DNA of 64,000 bases from Pseudomonas sp. MYb327 (GTDB taxonomy: Bacteria; Pseudomonadota; Gammaproteobacteria; Pseudomonadales; Pseudomonadaceae), in assembly GCF_040438925.1 (NCBI RefSeq), contig NZ_CP159258.1, forward strand, positions 3,300,001 through 3,364,000, read 5' to 3'. The notes under the pieces were generated by a model. It made no database searches and was not told the DNA's origin. It saw only the letters and a list, made by a program, of their open reading frames with translations. Below, piece after piece: positions 36,195 through 45,361 of the stretch; within the stretch, counting starts at the first letter, position 1; each line of letters opens with the position of its first letter. The translations under genes were made by a program, and so were the position numbers.

Positions 36195-38522
36195 TCAGGT
36201 GCGAGGAGCACTGGGCAGTTTCAGGACAGCCTTGGCCAGAATGTCGCGCTGGACCTCATTGGCGCCGGCATAGATCGATACGGGCCGCGCCATCATCAAC
36301 GGCCAGTGCAAGTCGGTCAGCAGCGAGCCGATCCGTACGTCTCCAACGATGCCGCCAAAGTCACCGGCGATTTCCGCGCAAAATTCGGTGATGCGTTGCA
36401 ACAGCTCCGAGATGTAAACCTTGAGCATCGAAACTTCCGGCCCCGGTTGTTCATCTGCTTCGGCGATGCGATCACAGATTTGTGCGTAGAAAAGTCGGTA
36501 GTCATGCAGGTCTGCTTGCAAACAAGCCAGTCGATCGAGCACGCCACGGTCATTGGCCAGGCTCAGTTCCGTCACAAGCCGCCCGGCCAGTTCCAGCGCA
36601 CTGCCAGCCATTGCCGCGCTGCCCAGCCAGATCCGCTCATGGCCCAACAACGCTTTGGCCAGGCTCCAGCCCTGATGCAGTTCACCCAACAGGTTGCTGG
36701 CCGGAACGCGAACGTTGTCGAAGAACACTTCGCAGAACTCGTCTTCGCCTGCAATGTTGGCGATCGGACGGACGCTGACGCCCGGAGCACTCAGGTCGAT
36801 CAACAGAAAACTGATGCCCTGCTGTTTTTTCTCAAACTTGCCGGTACGCACCAACGCATAGATATGGCTGCACTCAGCGGCGTGAGTGGTCCAGATTTTC
36901 TGTCCATTGACGACGAACTCATCGCCGTCAAGATCTGCGCGGGTACGCAGGCTGGCCAGGTCGGAACCCGCGCCTGGCTCGGAGTAGCCCTGACACCACA
37001 TATCGTCGCAGGCCAGGATCCTTGGCAGGATGCGCGCACGTTGCTCCTCGGTGCCACCTTTGATGATGGTCGGACCGAGTTGGGTTTCACCGTTGTCGAT
37101 AATCCGCCCGACGCCAGCGCGTTCCATCTCCTCTTGGTAAATCAGCTGCTTACGAAAGGAAATACCCATGCCACCGTATTCACGAGGCCAGGCGGGAGCA
37201 CGCCAGCCGTGATCGTTGAGCAAGCGTAGCCAGCCGGTCAGGTCATCGCCGCGCAGGCGCAGGAATGGGCGGCGATCGTTCTGCCGCAAATGCTCGGGGT
37301 AAAACTCCGTCAGCCAGACACGCAGGCGCGCCCGGAACTCCTCGTCGCTCCACTCACGAGGATCACTGGTGCTCGACGCTTCGAAGGGTTCTAGCGCCGC
37401 TACAATAGGGTTTTCGCCAGTGAGCTTCGCAAATTGACGGCGGTGATCCCAGACCGACCCTAACCAGGCCGATCCGAACATCGCCGCCCGCAAGTACAGG
37501 CCGATGTCCACTTCCTCGGCAAAACCCATTGCGCCATGCAGTTGCACTGCTTGCTTGCCGGTCAGGATGGCGGCTTGAGCACATCGCGCCTTGGCGGCAC
37601 TGATAGCGGCCTGACTGGCCTGCGTCAGAGGTGCCTGCTCATGGCAGGTCAGCGCATGCTGCAAACTGGCCTTCGCCAGCGTCTGTTCGATGCTCAGGTC
37701 AACGCAGCGATGTTGAATGCTCTGGAAGGTGCCCAGCGGACGCTCGAACTGCACCCGTTGGCTGACGAAATCCAGAGTCTGTTGCAGGCAACCCGCTGCC
37801 TGCCCCGCCAATTCCGCCGACAGGGCGATACGCCCGCCTGCCAGGCTGAGTTGCAAGGCATTGAGCCCCGGCTGGCCCCTGAGCAGTGCCTGTTCAAAAA
37901 GCACGGGAGCCTGATCGAAGTCGACATGGTACTGAGCCCCGATGCCTGCCGCGAAGGCTTCAACCCGTACGCCTGGCGCATTCGCAGCGACAGCGACGAC
38001 CACCGGTTGTCCGTGTTCGAGGGCAGATACAAGCAAGACAGACTGATGTTCAGCGCCCAGCACAAAGACTTTGCGCCCGCTGAGCCGGCCTTGATCTACC
38101 TTGCACTCGATCAGCTCCGGATCCATCTGCCCGGCCTGTTCTTGCCAGGCCAAGGCCAGCAGGCGTTCGCCGCTGACCTGCCACGCTGCCAATTGCTCGG
38201 TGGCGGGGCCATTTTCCGCCTGCGTGAGCAACAACGATGGCATCACGCAACATCCTACAAAGGGTTCGGCGAACAAACGCTCCCCCATCACCTCGCACAG
38301 GACTGTCGCCTCACGCAAGCCCAAGCCGCTGCCACCCAATGCTTCCGGAAGCAGCAACCCAGTCCAGCCTAACGCTGCGATGTCGTGCCATAGCGATGAT
38401 TCCACCGGTCGCGCCTGGCCTATCCAGCCCCGCAAGCGCGATGGGCTGTGCGATCCTGTCAGAAAGTCATCGGCCGATTGGCGCAGCATGGCTGACAGCG
38501 ATTGATCTGCAATTACTCCCAT
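36195..38522 (-). CDS. Double-length acyl-CoA dehydrogenase (beta-alpha fusion, FadE34-like)
   Basis: A 775-residue protein made of two acyl-CoA dehydrogenase folds. The first half (1 to about 380) ends in VQLHGAMGFAEEVDIGLYL and looks like the partner subunit. The second half (about 390-775) has MWCQGYSEPGAGSDLASL, VNGQKIWTTHAAE and SIYAGANEVQRDILAKAVL, the catalytic type. This order equals a fused version of the split pairs nearby and recalls the steroid-pathway fused dehydrogenases. Nothing suggests an artefactual join; the linker reads through cleanly. It starts a leftward operon with the thiolase and has an operator 27 bp upstream. Confidence 0.92.
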   Translation of the reverse strand: MGVIADQSLSAMLRQSADDFLTGSHSPSRLRGWIGQARPVESSLWHDIAALGWTGLLLPEALGGSGLGLREATVLCEVMGERLFAEPFVGCCVMPSLLLTQAENGPATEQLAAWQVSGERLLALAWQEQAGQMDPELIECKVDQGRLSGRKVFVLGAEHQSVLLVSALEHGQPVVVAVAANAPGVRVEAFAAGIGAQYHVDFDQAPVLFEQALLRGQPGLNALQLSLAGGRIALSAELAGQAAGCLQQTLDFVSQRVQFERPLGTFQSIQHRCVDLSIEQTLAKASLQHALTCHEQAPLTQASQAAISAAKARCAQAAILTGKQAVQLHGAMGFAEEVDIGLYLRAAMFGSAWLGSVWDHRRQFAKLTGENPIVAALEPFEASSTSDPREWSDEEFRARLRVWLTEFYPEHLRQNDRRPFLRLRGDDLTGWLRLLNDHGWRAPAWPREYGGMGISFRKQLIYQEEMERAGVGRIIDNGETQLGPTIIKGGTEEQRARILPRILACDDMWCQGYSEPGAGSDLASLRTRADLDGDEFVVNGQKIWTTHAAECSHIYALVRTGKFEKKQQGISFLLIDLSAPGVSVRPIANIAGEDEFCEVFFDNVRVPASNLLGELHQGWSLAKALLGHERIWLGSAAMAGSALELAGRLVTELSLANDRGVLDRLACLQADLHDYRLFYAQICDRIAEADEQPGPEVSMLKVYISELLQRITEFCAEIAGDFGGIVGDVRIGSLLTDLHWPLMMARPVSIYAGANEVQRDILAKAVLKLPSAPRT

Positions 38523-38548
38523 CAGAGACTCCTGAACGTTTAAATCAA

Positions 38549-38571
38549 TTAACTAACGTTATGTCAGTTTT
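38549..38571. promoter_or_regulatory. Island operator 5 (palindrome)
   Basis: TTAACTA-N9-CAGTTTT, 13 of 14 core matches, lies in the 121-bp divergent spacer between the fused dehydrogenase (-) and the isochorismatase-fold gene (+). Confidence 0.72.
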
Positions 38572-38643
38572 CATTCTATACTCAGCCGGTGTCAACCACT
38601 ATTTCAAACTGCCCGTCGTGGCCAATCTGTCAGAGAGAAATTC

Positions 38644-39282
38644 ATGCCTAGAGGATTTGAAGCTGGAAAACGCCCTGCACTGCTCATCAGCGAATGCCAG
38701 CGGGGTGTCGTCGACCCGGAACTGTCTGATTTTCCAGGGCTTGCAGAGCAGGTTCAGCAACGCGGCGTGCTGCCGCGCATCGCTCGCTTGGCGGAAGCGT
38801 TCAGGGCCGCCGGACTGCCGGTATTGCACCTTCACGTAGCGCATCGTCCGGGTTATGTCGACCTGCCGCGCACCAGCGTGATCATTGCCCGCTCGACCAA
38901 GCAAAACCGAATGATTGTTGGTTCAGAGGATGTGAAGTCAGTTCCGGAAGTGGCACCTCACGACACGGACATCGTGCATGCACGCAGCTTCAGCCTGGTG
39001 GGTTTCCACGGTACCGACCTGGATTCGATCTTGCGTAACATGGGGGTGACGACCATTGTGCCGGTCGGTGTTTCGACCAACGTGGCTATTTCGGGCCTGT
39101 CATTGTGCGGATCAGACTTGGGTTATCAGGTCGTAGTACCCGAGGACTGCATCGCCGGTGCCACACCGCAAAGCCACGACTTTATCGTCAGCAACCTGCT
39201 GCCGCTTTACAGCACGTTGAGCGACAGCGAGTCGGTCATTGCGGCGCTCAGTGAGCGTATTGCTCACGCAGGACGTGCTTGA
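38644..39282 (+). CDS. Isochorismatase-fold protein with altered catalytic residues
   Basis: A 212-residue cysteine-hydrolase-fold protein. Family landmarks are clear, but the N-terminal aspartate position reads LLISECQRGVVDP (Glu for Asp), and the nucleophile motif GVSTNVAISGL has alanine where the catalytic cysteine stands in active members. The fold is kept (YQVVVPEDCIAG), so it may act on a different substrate or bind without cleaving. It is divergent from the fused acyl-CoA dehydrogenase under operator 5. Its last 35 bases overlap the end of the convergent acyl-CoA synthetase gene. Confidence 0.85.
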   Translation: MPRGFEAGKRPALLISECQRGVVDPELSDFPGLAEQVQQRGVLPRIARLAEAFRAAGLPVLHLHVAHRPGYVDLPRTSVIIARSTKQNRMIVGSEDVKSVPEVAPHDTDIVHARSFSLVGFHGTDLDSILRNMGVTTIVPVGVSTNVAISGLSLCGSDLGYQVVVPEDCIAGATPQSHDFIVSNLLPLYSTLSDSESVIAALSERIAHAGRA

Positions 39283-40789
39283 GAATTTTGTTCAAGGTTT
39301 GATTGCGCGGCAGTTGCTCAACGATTTCCAGTTGCTCGGGAATCTTCTGCCGCATCACCTGGGCCTGCATGAAGAAATCGACCATCTCCTCGAACTGCAA
39401 TGCCGGAACGCCCGGTTTCAGTTCGACGACGGCGCAGACTCGCTCGCCCCGCAGCTCATCCGGCAAGCCGATGACCGCTACGGCTGCCACCTTGGGATGG
39501 GTGAACAGCAGGTCTTCGATTTCCTTGGCCGAAATGTTCTCGCCCTTGCGAATAATCACATCCTTGAGCCGGCCGGTCAGAACGATACGACCATCGGCCC
39601 GGCGCATGCCCAGGTCGCCGGTGCGAAAAAAACCGTCGTCATCGAATGACACCACGTTCAATGCAGGGTCGGTATAGCCCTTGAACACCGCCTTACCGCG
39701 CACCCGGACTTCGCCCGACTCCCCCTCCCCTGCCAGGCTGCCGTCAGAGCGGATTATCCGTAATTCGATGTCCTGCATGGGTATGCCGTCGGCATTGGCC
39801 AACTGCTCGTCCGTATCGGACTCAAAGCCTGCGCAAATCAACGGGACTTCAGTCATACCGTAGTTATGAATCAGACCGCACCCTATCTCATCACGGACCT
39901 GGTAATAGAGTTCTGGCGGTTTGGGAGCGCCCCCACCGCAGAGCACGCGCATCCCGGGCAATAAAGGCGTTTGAGCATTGCGCCTTTGTTCAGCAAGCAA
40001 TAGCTGGTAATGGGCTGTGCTGCCGCCAGCGAGTGTCACGGCATATCGGCGATAGATTTCAGCAACTTCCTCGGCTTGGAAGCGGTCGAGCAACACAACG
40101 CTCATGCCTGAGGCCAGCAGCATAGTGGTGTACATCGCACCGCCAATGTGGGCGTACGGAAAAGCGACGCTGCCGACATCGGCGGCACTGACGCTCATTG
40201 ATCTCGCCAGGTTCCGCCCGCCGATCATCAAGCTTTCGTCAGTGTGACAAGCGCCCTTGGGTTGCGAGGTAGTACCCGAGGTGTAATAGACCCAGCGCAC
40301 CGCCTGACCGTCGCTAGGTGGTGGCGGTAAACTTGACGCCCGCCCACGTGGCAATTGATTACCCATGACAATCACCTGCGGCGGCCACTCGAGCTGCTGG
40401 CACAGGCGTTCGGCCATCGCCGGAAAATCACGCTCCCCGTTATCGGGAACCAGCAAGAACTCCGAACCATTTCCCTCGAGAACGCCGTGAACCTCGCGCT
40501 CACCGTACAACGAGATAATCGGGTTTTGCAGAGCGCCTAGGCGCGCCAGGGCCAAGGCTGTCATCACTGCCGGCAAGCCCGTGGGCAACATCCAGGTGAC
40601 CTGACTGCCGGCACTGATACCGAGCTCGTAAAAGCCCGCGGCCAAGCGCTCGGCAATATCCAGTGCCTGGACAAAGGTCATGTGCAGGTGTTTGCGGCCA
40701 TCGATCAGCATGGGGGCTTGCGGCGTCAATTCCGCGCGCCGTTCCAGCAATTGCCACAGGGTCTGGGCGTGCAACAGGGTCATGGGCAT
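39248..40789 (-). CDS. Acyl-CoA synthetase (AMP-forming) 1
   Basis: A 513-residue ANL-superfamily ligase that activates a carboxylate as acyl-AMP and then acyl-CoA. Core motifs present are the phosphate loop YYTSGTTSQPKGA (about residues 172-184), the aromatic-Thr motif NYGMTEVPL, the FFRTGDLGMRR hinge region with aspartate, and RLKDVIIRKGENISAKEIE. The C-terminal lysine lies in QTLNKILKH. It is the last gene of the leftward DUF1302 operon, 14 bp after the SDR. Which acid it accepts is unknown. Confidence 0.92.
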   Translation of the reverse strand: MPMTLLHAQTLWQLLERRAELTPQAPMLIDGRKHLHMTFVQALDIAERLAAGFYELGISAGSQVTWMLPTGLPAVMTALALARLGALQNPIISLYGEREVHGVLEGNGSEFLLVPDNGERDFPAMAERLCQQLEWPPQVIVMGNQLPRGRASSLPPPPSDGQAVRWVYYTSGTTSQPKGACHTDESLMIGGRNLARSMSVSAADVGSVAFPYAHIGGAMYTTMLLASGMSVVLLDRFQAEEVAEIYRRYAVTLAGGSTAHYQLLLAEQRRNAQTPLLPGMRVLCGGGAPKPPELYYQVRDEIGCGLIHNYGMTEVPLICAGFESDTDEQLANADGIPMQDIELRIIRSDGSLAGEGESGEVRVRGKAVFKGYTDPALNVVSFDDDGFFRTGDLGMRRADGRIVLTGRLKDVIIRKGENISAKEIEDLLFTHPKVAAVAVIGLPDELRGERVCAVVELKPGVPALQFEEMVDFFMQAQVMRQKIPEQLEIVEQLPRNQTLNKILKHVLREQYAH

Positions 40790-40803
40790 TCAACTCCAGC
40801 TAA

Positions 40804-41598
40804 TTACCAGGCACTGCGATGGCTGCCGCCATCGACAGGGATAAGGCAACCATTCATGTAACCCGCCCGAGCGGAGCACAAGTACACCGCCAACGAGGCG
40901 ATCTCTTGAGGATCGCCCGCGCGGCCAACGGGAATGCTCTTGGTCAAGCGCTGGAGCAGCGCGTCGGTGGCCAAACCGCGCTCCTTGGCCATGCGCCCCA
41001 CTTCTTCGAGCATGGTTGTGGTTGCGATCCAGCCCGTGGCGAGCGTGTTGACGGTGATGCCATCGACGGCGAACTCATCGGCCAGGGATTTGTTCAGCGT
41101 GACTACCGCCGCACGTGCGGTGGTTGCAGCCATCAGATTCAAGCCTGGCGCCGGCTCCTTGGCCGCGGCGGTACCGATGGTCAACAGACGCCCCCAGCGC
41201 TGCTCGCGCATATGCGGCAGGGTTGCTCGCGCCAGGTGCACTACACTCATTACCAGGTTTTGAAAGGCATTGAGAAACGCATCAGGATCCCCATCAAGAA
41301 AATCGCTTGGCTCTCCCCCGTGAACATTGGTGATGACAATGTCTGGCGAGCCAAAGGTCTGCCGTGCTGCTCCCACTGCTCGTTGCACATCGCCAGGCTG
41401 GGTCAGGTCAGCAATCACGCCACTGGCAATACCACCGGCATCACGCAACGCTGCCACCGTTAGCTCGATTGCATCACTATTGCGTGCGGCAACCATGACC
41501 TTGCATCCTTCAGCGGCAAGCAGTTCAGAGCAGGCGCGTCCTATGCCTTTACTGCCTCCGGAAACAAACGCAACTTTTCCTTCCAGACCAAGATTCAT
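40804..41598 (-). CDS. SDR-family protein lacking the YxxxK motif
   Basis: A 264-residue short-chain dehydrogenase with an intact cofactor loop, VSGGSKGIGRACSELL (about residues 12-27). The active-site stretch reads TAAAKEPAPGLNLMAATTARA, without the usual Tyr-x3-Lys. This recalls a divergent SDR subgroup rather than damage, since the rest, including PVGRAGDPQEIASLAVYL, is well kept. ATG 41598 with GGAG seven bases upstream is chosen over 41616 or 41676. It lies between the RND transporter and the synthetase in the same transcript. Confidence 0.85.
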   Translation of the reverse strand: MNLGLEGKVAFVSGGSKGIGRACSELLAAEGCKVMVAARNSDAIELTVAALRDAGGIASGVIADLTQPGDVQRAVGAARQTFGSPDIVITNVHGGEPSDFLDGDPDAFLNAFQNLVMSVVHLARATLPHMREQRWGRLLTIGTAAAKEPAPGLNLMAATTARAAVVTLNKSLADEFAVDGITVNTLATGWIATTTMLEEVGRMAKERGLATDALLQRLTKSIPVGRAGDPQEIASLAVYLCSARAGYMNGCLIPVDGGSHRSAW

Positions 41599-41682
41599 CA
41601 GTAGGCTCCAGCTCATCCGCAGGTTGTCAAAAGGTGCACGCGAGCACGGAGCAGATAAATCTGCCCCGTGCATCACTGGGTT

Positions 41683-44187
41683 TCAGGCTGTGGTGCGGAG
41701 TTTAATGGCGAGTTTGTCGGCGCCGTCCGGCGATTCCAGAACCGCCATCGGGTCATCGATCTTTGCGCTTTTTTCTACTTTTTCACGGTCGGTATCGTCC
41801 GCCGGTGTACGCAACAGGAAGTAGGACAGTGCCGGGATCAATACCAATGCACCGACCATGTTCCAGAGGAACATGAAGCTGAGCAGAATCCCCATGTCCG
41901 CCTGGAACTTGATCGGAGACCAGATCCACGGAATCACCCCGGCGGCCATTGTCAGGCCGACCAGTCCCACGATCCGCCCGACGAAATCCAGCGATCCCTC
42001 ATACGAGCGCGCGAGTGTCATGCCGTGCCGTTGCAAGCCCAGTTGTACGCTGAGCAGGTACAACGCGTAGTCGACACCGACGCCCACCCCAACCGCGATG
42101 ACCGGCAAGGTCGCCACCTTGATGCCGATGTTCAGCATCACCATAAGCGCCTCACAGAGGATAGAGGTGATGATCAACGGGATCAGTGCCACAACGACCG
42201 CTCGCCAGTTGCGGAAAGTGATGAAACACAGCAATGCCACGGCACCGTAAAGCACCAGGTGCAAGGTCCAGAAACTGCGCTTGACCACAATGTTGGTTGT
42301 CGCCTCAATGCCTGCGCTACCCGCTGCCAGCAGAAATGTGCGCGACTCGGTGCTGTACTGGGCGCTGTAGGCTTCCACTTCCTTGACCACACGCTCCAGC
42401 GTCGCCGCCTTGTGGTCTGACAGGTAGGCAATCACTGGAGTGATCACGCAGAAGCGATCGACCAACTCCGGGCGGTCGGTGGCAAACATGTTGAACGCCT
42501 GTGTGCGGTTACTGGCGTTACGTGGGATGGTCTGCCATTTGGGGTTGCCCTCGAACAGCCCGGAGGTCGTCAGGCGAATACCATCGGCCGGTGAAAACGT
42601 GGTCTGCACACCAGGCAACTCGCGCAAGCGGGCGCTCAATCGATCAGCCTCAGTGAGCGATGCAAATTCGGTGCATCCATTCGCCGGAGTTTTCAGCATG
42701 ACCACGAACTGGTCGGTGGACAGGCCATAATTCTGCGTCACGAAAGCCACATCGCGGTTATAGCGCGACTCGGGACGCAACTCCGGCGCTCCGGGGTTGA
42801 GATCACCAAACTGCACATGGTGCCCGATCATCAGCCCTCCCCCCGCCAACACGACCGCTCCCGCAACAGCGAACATGGCGGGACGGCGCTCCGTCAAACG
42901 AATCAGACCCGCACGCACTCGTTGCATCGAGCTATGGCCTGACTCCACCTGTTCAGACGTCTGAATACTGCGTTTGGCTGCCTGATCACTGACACCAAAA
43001 TACGATAGCAACACAGGGATCAGAAACAGTTTGGTGAAAATCAGGATCGCCACGCCCAAACTGGTGGTCAGGGCCATGTCACGAATCACAGGAATGTCGA
43101 TAATGATCAATACGGCAAAGCCGACGATATTGACCAGCAACGCTGTCAAGCCAGCCATGAACAGCCGACGGAATGTATAGCGGGCAGCCACGTACTTGTG
43201 AGTCCCGCGCCCTACATCCTGCATGATGCCGTTCATCTTCTGCGCACCATGGGACAGGCCGATGGCAAAAATCAGGAAGGGTACCAGGATCGAATAAGGG
43301 TCCAGCACATAGCCCAGAACGCTGAGCAGCCCCAATAGCCAAACCACGCCAAGCAAGGCGCAAAATACCAGCAACAGAGTGCTGCGCAGGCATCGGGTAT
43401 AGAAGAGCACCAGAGCGGTAGCAATCAATACCGAGAAACCGAAGTACGCCATGACCGAATACAGCCCGTCGATCAAGTCGCCGACGATCTTGGCGAAACC
43501 GATGATGTGAACCTTGATCGTATCGGTTTCCAGGGAGCGCACCTGCGCTTCCAGCTGCCGGGATAACTGCGCGTAATCGAGTGGCTTGCCGGTTTCGGGA
43601 TTGATGTCGAGCAAGGGCACGAAAATCATCGACGACTTGAGGTTGTTGGCCACATAGCTGCCGACAATACCCGCGCGGTTAATGTTCTCACGCAAGCGGT
43701 CCATCGATTTCGGACTGCCGTCCCAGCGGTCGGGAATGACCGGGCCGCCGCGGTAGCCCTCCTCGGTGACTTCAGTCCAGCGCAGGCTGCTGGTCCACAA
43801 GCTGCGCATCCAGCCCTGGTCAACCCCCGACATCAGGTAGACGGCGTCGTTGACCTTCTGCAAGGCGAGCAGGTAATCCTTGTCGAAGATATCGCCCTGA
43901 GTGTTTTCGACCACAATACGGGTCGCATTGCCCATGCCTCGCAGCGCATCCCGGTGTTCCAGATAATTCTGGATATAGGGGTGGGACTGCGGAATCATTT
44001 TTTCGAAACTGGTGTTGACCGGAAGCTTGAGCGCACTCCAGCCAAAGAACAGCGTCAGCAGCCCGCAAAACAGGATCACGCTGATGCGATGATTGAATAC
44101 GAGCCGTTCGAGCCAATTGCCGCTGTTCTTGTCGAATTCGGCAGGGTCCGCGATGACGGGCATTTGCAGCGCTTTCAAATCAACCAT
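41683..44187 (-). CDS. RND/MMPL-family transporter
   Basis: An 834-residue inner-membrane protein with duplicated RND halves: an anchor near residues 30-50, a periplasmic loop, five to six helices around 230-400 (SVLIATALVLFYTR), then a second loop and helix set around 640-790 (PVIAVGVGVGVDYALYLLSV). MMPL-type proteins export lipids or move hydrophobic compounds. No membrane-fusion partner is present. ATG 44187 has GAGG at five bases; a GTG at 44220 is less likely. It follows the YCF48-like gene and belongs to a set (DUF1302, DUF1329, YCF48, RND) that recurs beside catabolic clusters for lipophilic substrates. Confidence 0.9.
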   Translation of the reverse strand: MVDLKALQMPVIADPAEFDKNSGNWLERLVFNHRISVILFCGLLTLFFGWSALKLPVNTSFEKMIPQSHPYIQNYLEHRDALRGMGNATRIVVENTQGDIFDKDYLLALQKVNDAVYLMSGVDQGWMRSLWTSSLRWTEVTEEGYRGGPVIPDRWDGSPKSMDRLRENINRAGIVGSYVANNLKSSMIFVPLLDINPETGKPLDYAQLSRQLEAQVRSLETDTIKVHIIGFAKIVGDLIDGLYSVMAYFGFSVLIATALVLFYTRCLRSTLLLVFCALLGVVWLLGLLSVLGYVLDPYSILVPFLIFAIGLSHGAQKMNGIMQDVGRGTHKYVAARYTFRRLFMAGLTALLVNIVGFAVLIIIDIPVIRDMALTTSLGVAILIFTKLFLIPVLLSYFGVSDQAAKRSIQTSEQVESGHSSMQRVRAGLIRLTERRPAMFAVAGAVVLAGGGLMIGHHVQFGDLNPGAPELRPESRYNRDVAFVTQNYGLSTDQFVVMLKTPANGCTEFASLTEADRLSARLRELPGVQTTFSPADGIRLTTSGLFEGNPKWQTIPRNASNRTQAFNMFATDRPELVDRFCVITPVIAYLSDHKAATLERVVKEVEAYSAQYSTESRTFLLAAGSAGIEATTNIVVKRSFWTLHLVLYGAVALLCFITFRNWRAVVVALIPLIITSILCEALMVMLNIGIKVATLPVIAVGVGVGVDYALYLLSVQLGLQRHGMTLARSYEGSLDFVGRIVGLVGLTMAAGVIPWIWSPIKFQADMGILLSFMFLWNMVGALVLIPALSYFLLRTPADDTDREKVEKSAKIDDPMAVLESPDGADKLAIKLRTTA

Positions 44188-44220
44188 ATTTGCCTCTGAA
44201 AAGACTGGAGTCGTCGGCAC

Positions 44221-45288
44221 CTATTGCACAGTGACTTCCCGTACCCCGGAAAAACCAACGCTAACGGCTTTGCCATTCTTGAGCCCGGTCAGACTGGTAA
44301 ACCGTCCGGGACGCGACACCGTCAAGGGTTTGAAGCTGCTCACCGCGATATCACTGATAACGACTTTGCCATCGACCCCGGCCAACAGAAAACGGCCGTC
44401 AGGCAGACTCTGCACATCGCTGAGCGCCACATTGATTCCAGTGGGCAAGGGTTGCCACGTGGTGCCGCCATCCATGGATTTGAATGCCGTGCCCCGCAGA
44501 CCTGCGGCAACGAGCGTTGTCGGTGTCACCTTGATGCTGAAAAAACTGCCTGTGTAGCCGGTTTCCAGACGCTCGAAGCGTTGCGCCCGAGGATCCAGCT
44601 TAAAGACGACACCGCGTTCAGAAGCGATAAACAGCTGCTCACCGCTCCCGGAAATCGCCATGTAATGCAGGAACTCGGGATTGTCGGAGCGCTCCATCCA
44701 GGACTCCCACGTGTTGCCTCCATCGTGGGTGGCGAGCAAGGTTCCAAATGTCCCAACGACAACGCCGTTGTTCTCGTCGGAGAACCAGATTCCCATCAGC
44801 GCCTGTTCCGGACCGTCCTGATAATTGAGCTTGACCCCTTCCTGAAAGCTGACAGCTGATTCGTCACCGGCAGCCGCCAACTTGTCAAAGTGCTCGGTCA
44901 ACATCTTGCTCGCCGCCACGCCATCGAATTGCTTGACCCAATTACTTCCGCCATCACTGCTATGCAGGATCACGCCATCATGGCCGACTGCCCAGCCTTG
45001 CTTTGCCGTTGGAAAATGAACGCTCAACAGATCGCTTGAGACGGGTGAAGAGGCCTGGGTCCAGCTGGCACCGGCATCGTCGGAAACAATGATCAGGCCG
45101 CGCGCTCCCACCGCGATCAATCGCTCGCCCGCCGTGGTCACACTATTGAGATGAGCGCCGACCAAATTGCCTACAGACGATGCCGGGCGCTCCAGGGGAT
45201 CGGTGAAGTCGGTTTGGGCATTCACCGGATTCGACAACCCTGTGACTAGGGCTGCCGCCAGCACGAACATATAACGCACAGTTGCCAT
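44221..45288 (-). CDS. YCF48/BNR-repeat secreted beta-propeller protein
   Basis: A 355-residue exported protein: signal peptide MFVLAAALVTGLSNPVNA within residues 1-24, then repeated sialidase-type Asp-box units such as SDDAGASWTQ, HSSDGGSNW, THDGGNTWESW and KSMDGGTTWQ, spaced about 40-60 residues apart, building a beta-propeller as in Ycf48. It is presumably a periplasmic partner of the RND protein encoded 33 bp downstream. No enzymatic motif is visible. Confidence 0.87.
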   Translation of the reverse strand: MATVRYMFVLAAALVTGLSNPVNAQTDFTDPLERPASSVGNLVGAHLNSVTTAGERLIAVGARGLIIVSDDAGASWTQASSPVSSDLLSVHFPTAKQGWAVGHDGVILHSSDGGSNWVKQFDGVAASKMLTEHFDKLAAAGDESAVSFQEGVKLNYQDGPEQALMGIWFSDENNGVVVGTFGTLLATHDGGNTWESWMERSDNPEFLHYMAISGSGEQLFIASERGVVFKLDPRAQRFERLETGYTGSFFSIKVTPTTLVAAGLRGTAFKSMDGGTTWQPLPTGINVALSDVQSLPDGRFLLAGVDGKVVISDIAVSSFKPLTVSRPGRFTSLTGLKNGKAVSVGFSGVREVTVQ

Positions 45289-45361
45289 TTCATCCTCACA
45301 GCACTACTGAGCCAGGTGGGTTCGAAGAGCCAAGCACCAGGTGCTCGACTCTTCCCGGGTT

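Noticed and set aside
36195..38522. Suspicion that the 775-residue acyl-CoA dehydrogenase is an artefactual fusion of two genes
   Set aside because: A second, dissimilar fusion with the same beta-alpha order exists at 55043-57262, and double-length enzymes of this kind are known, so it is taken as genuine.
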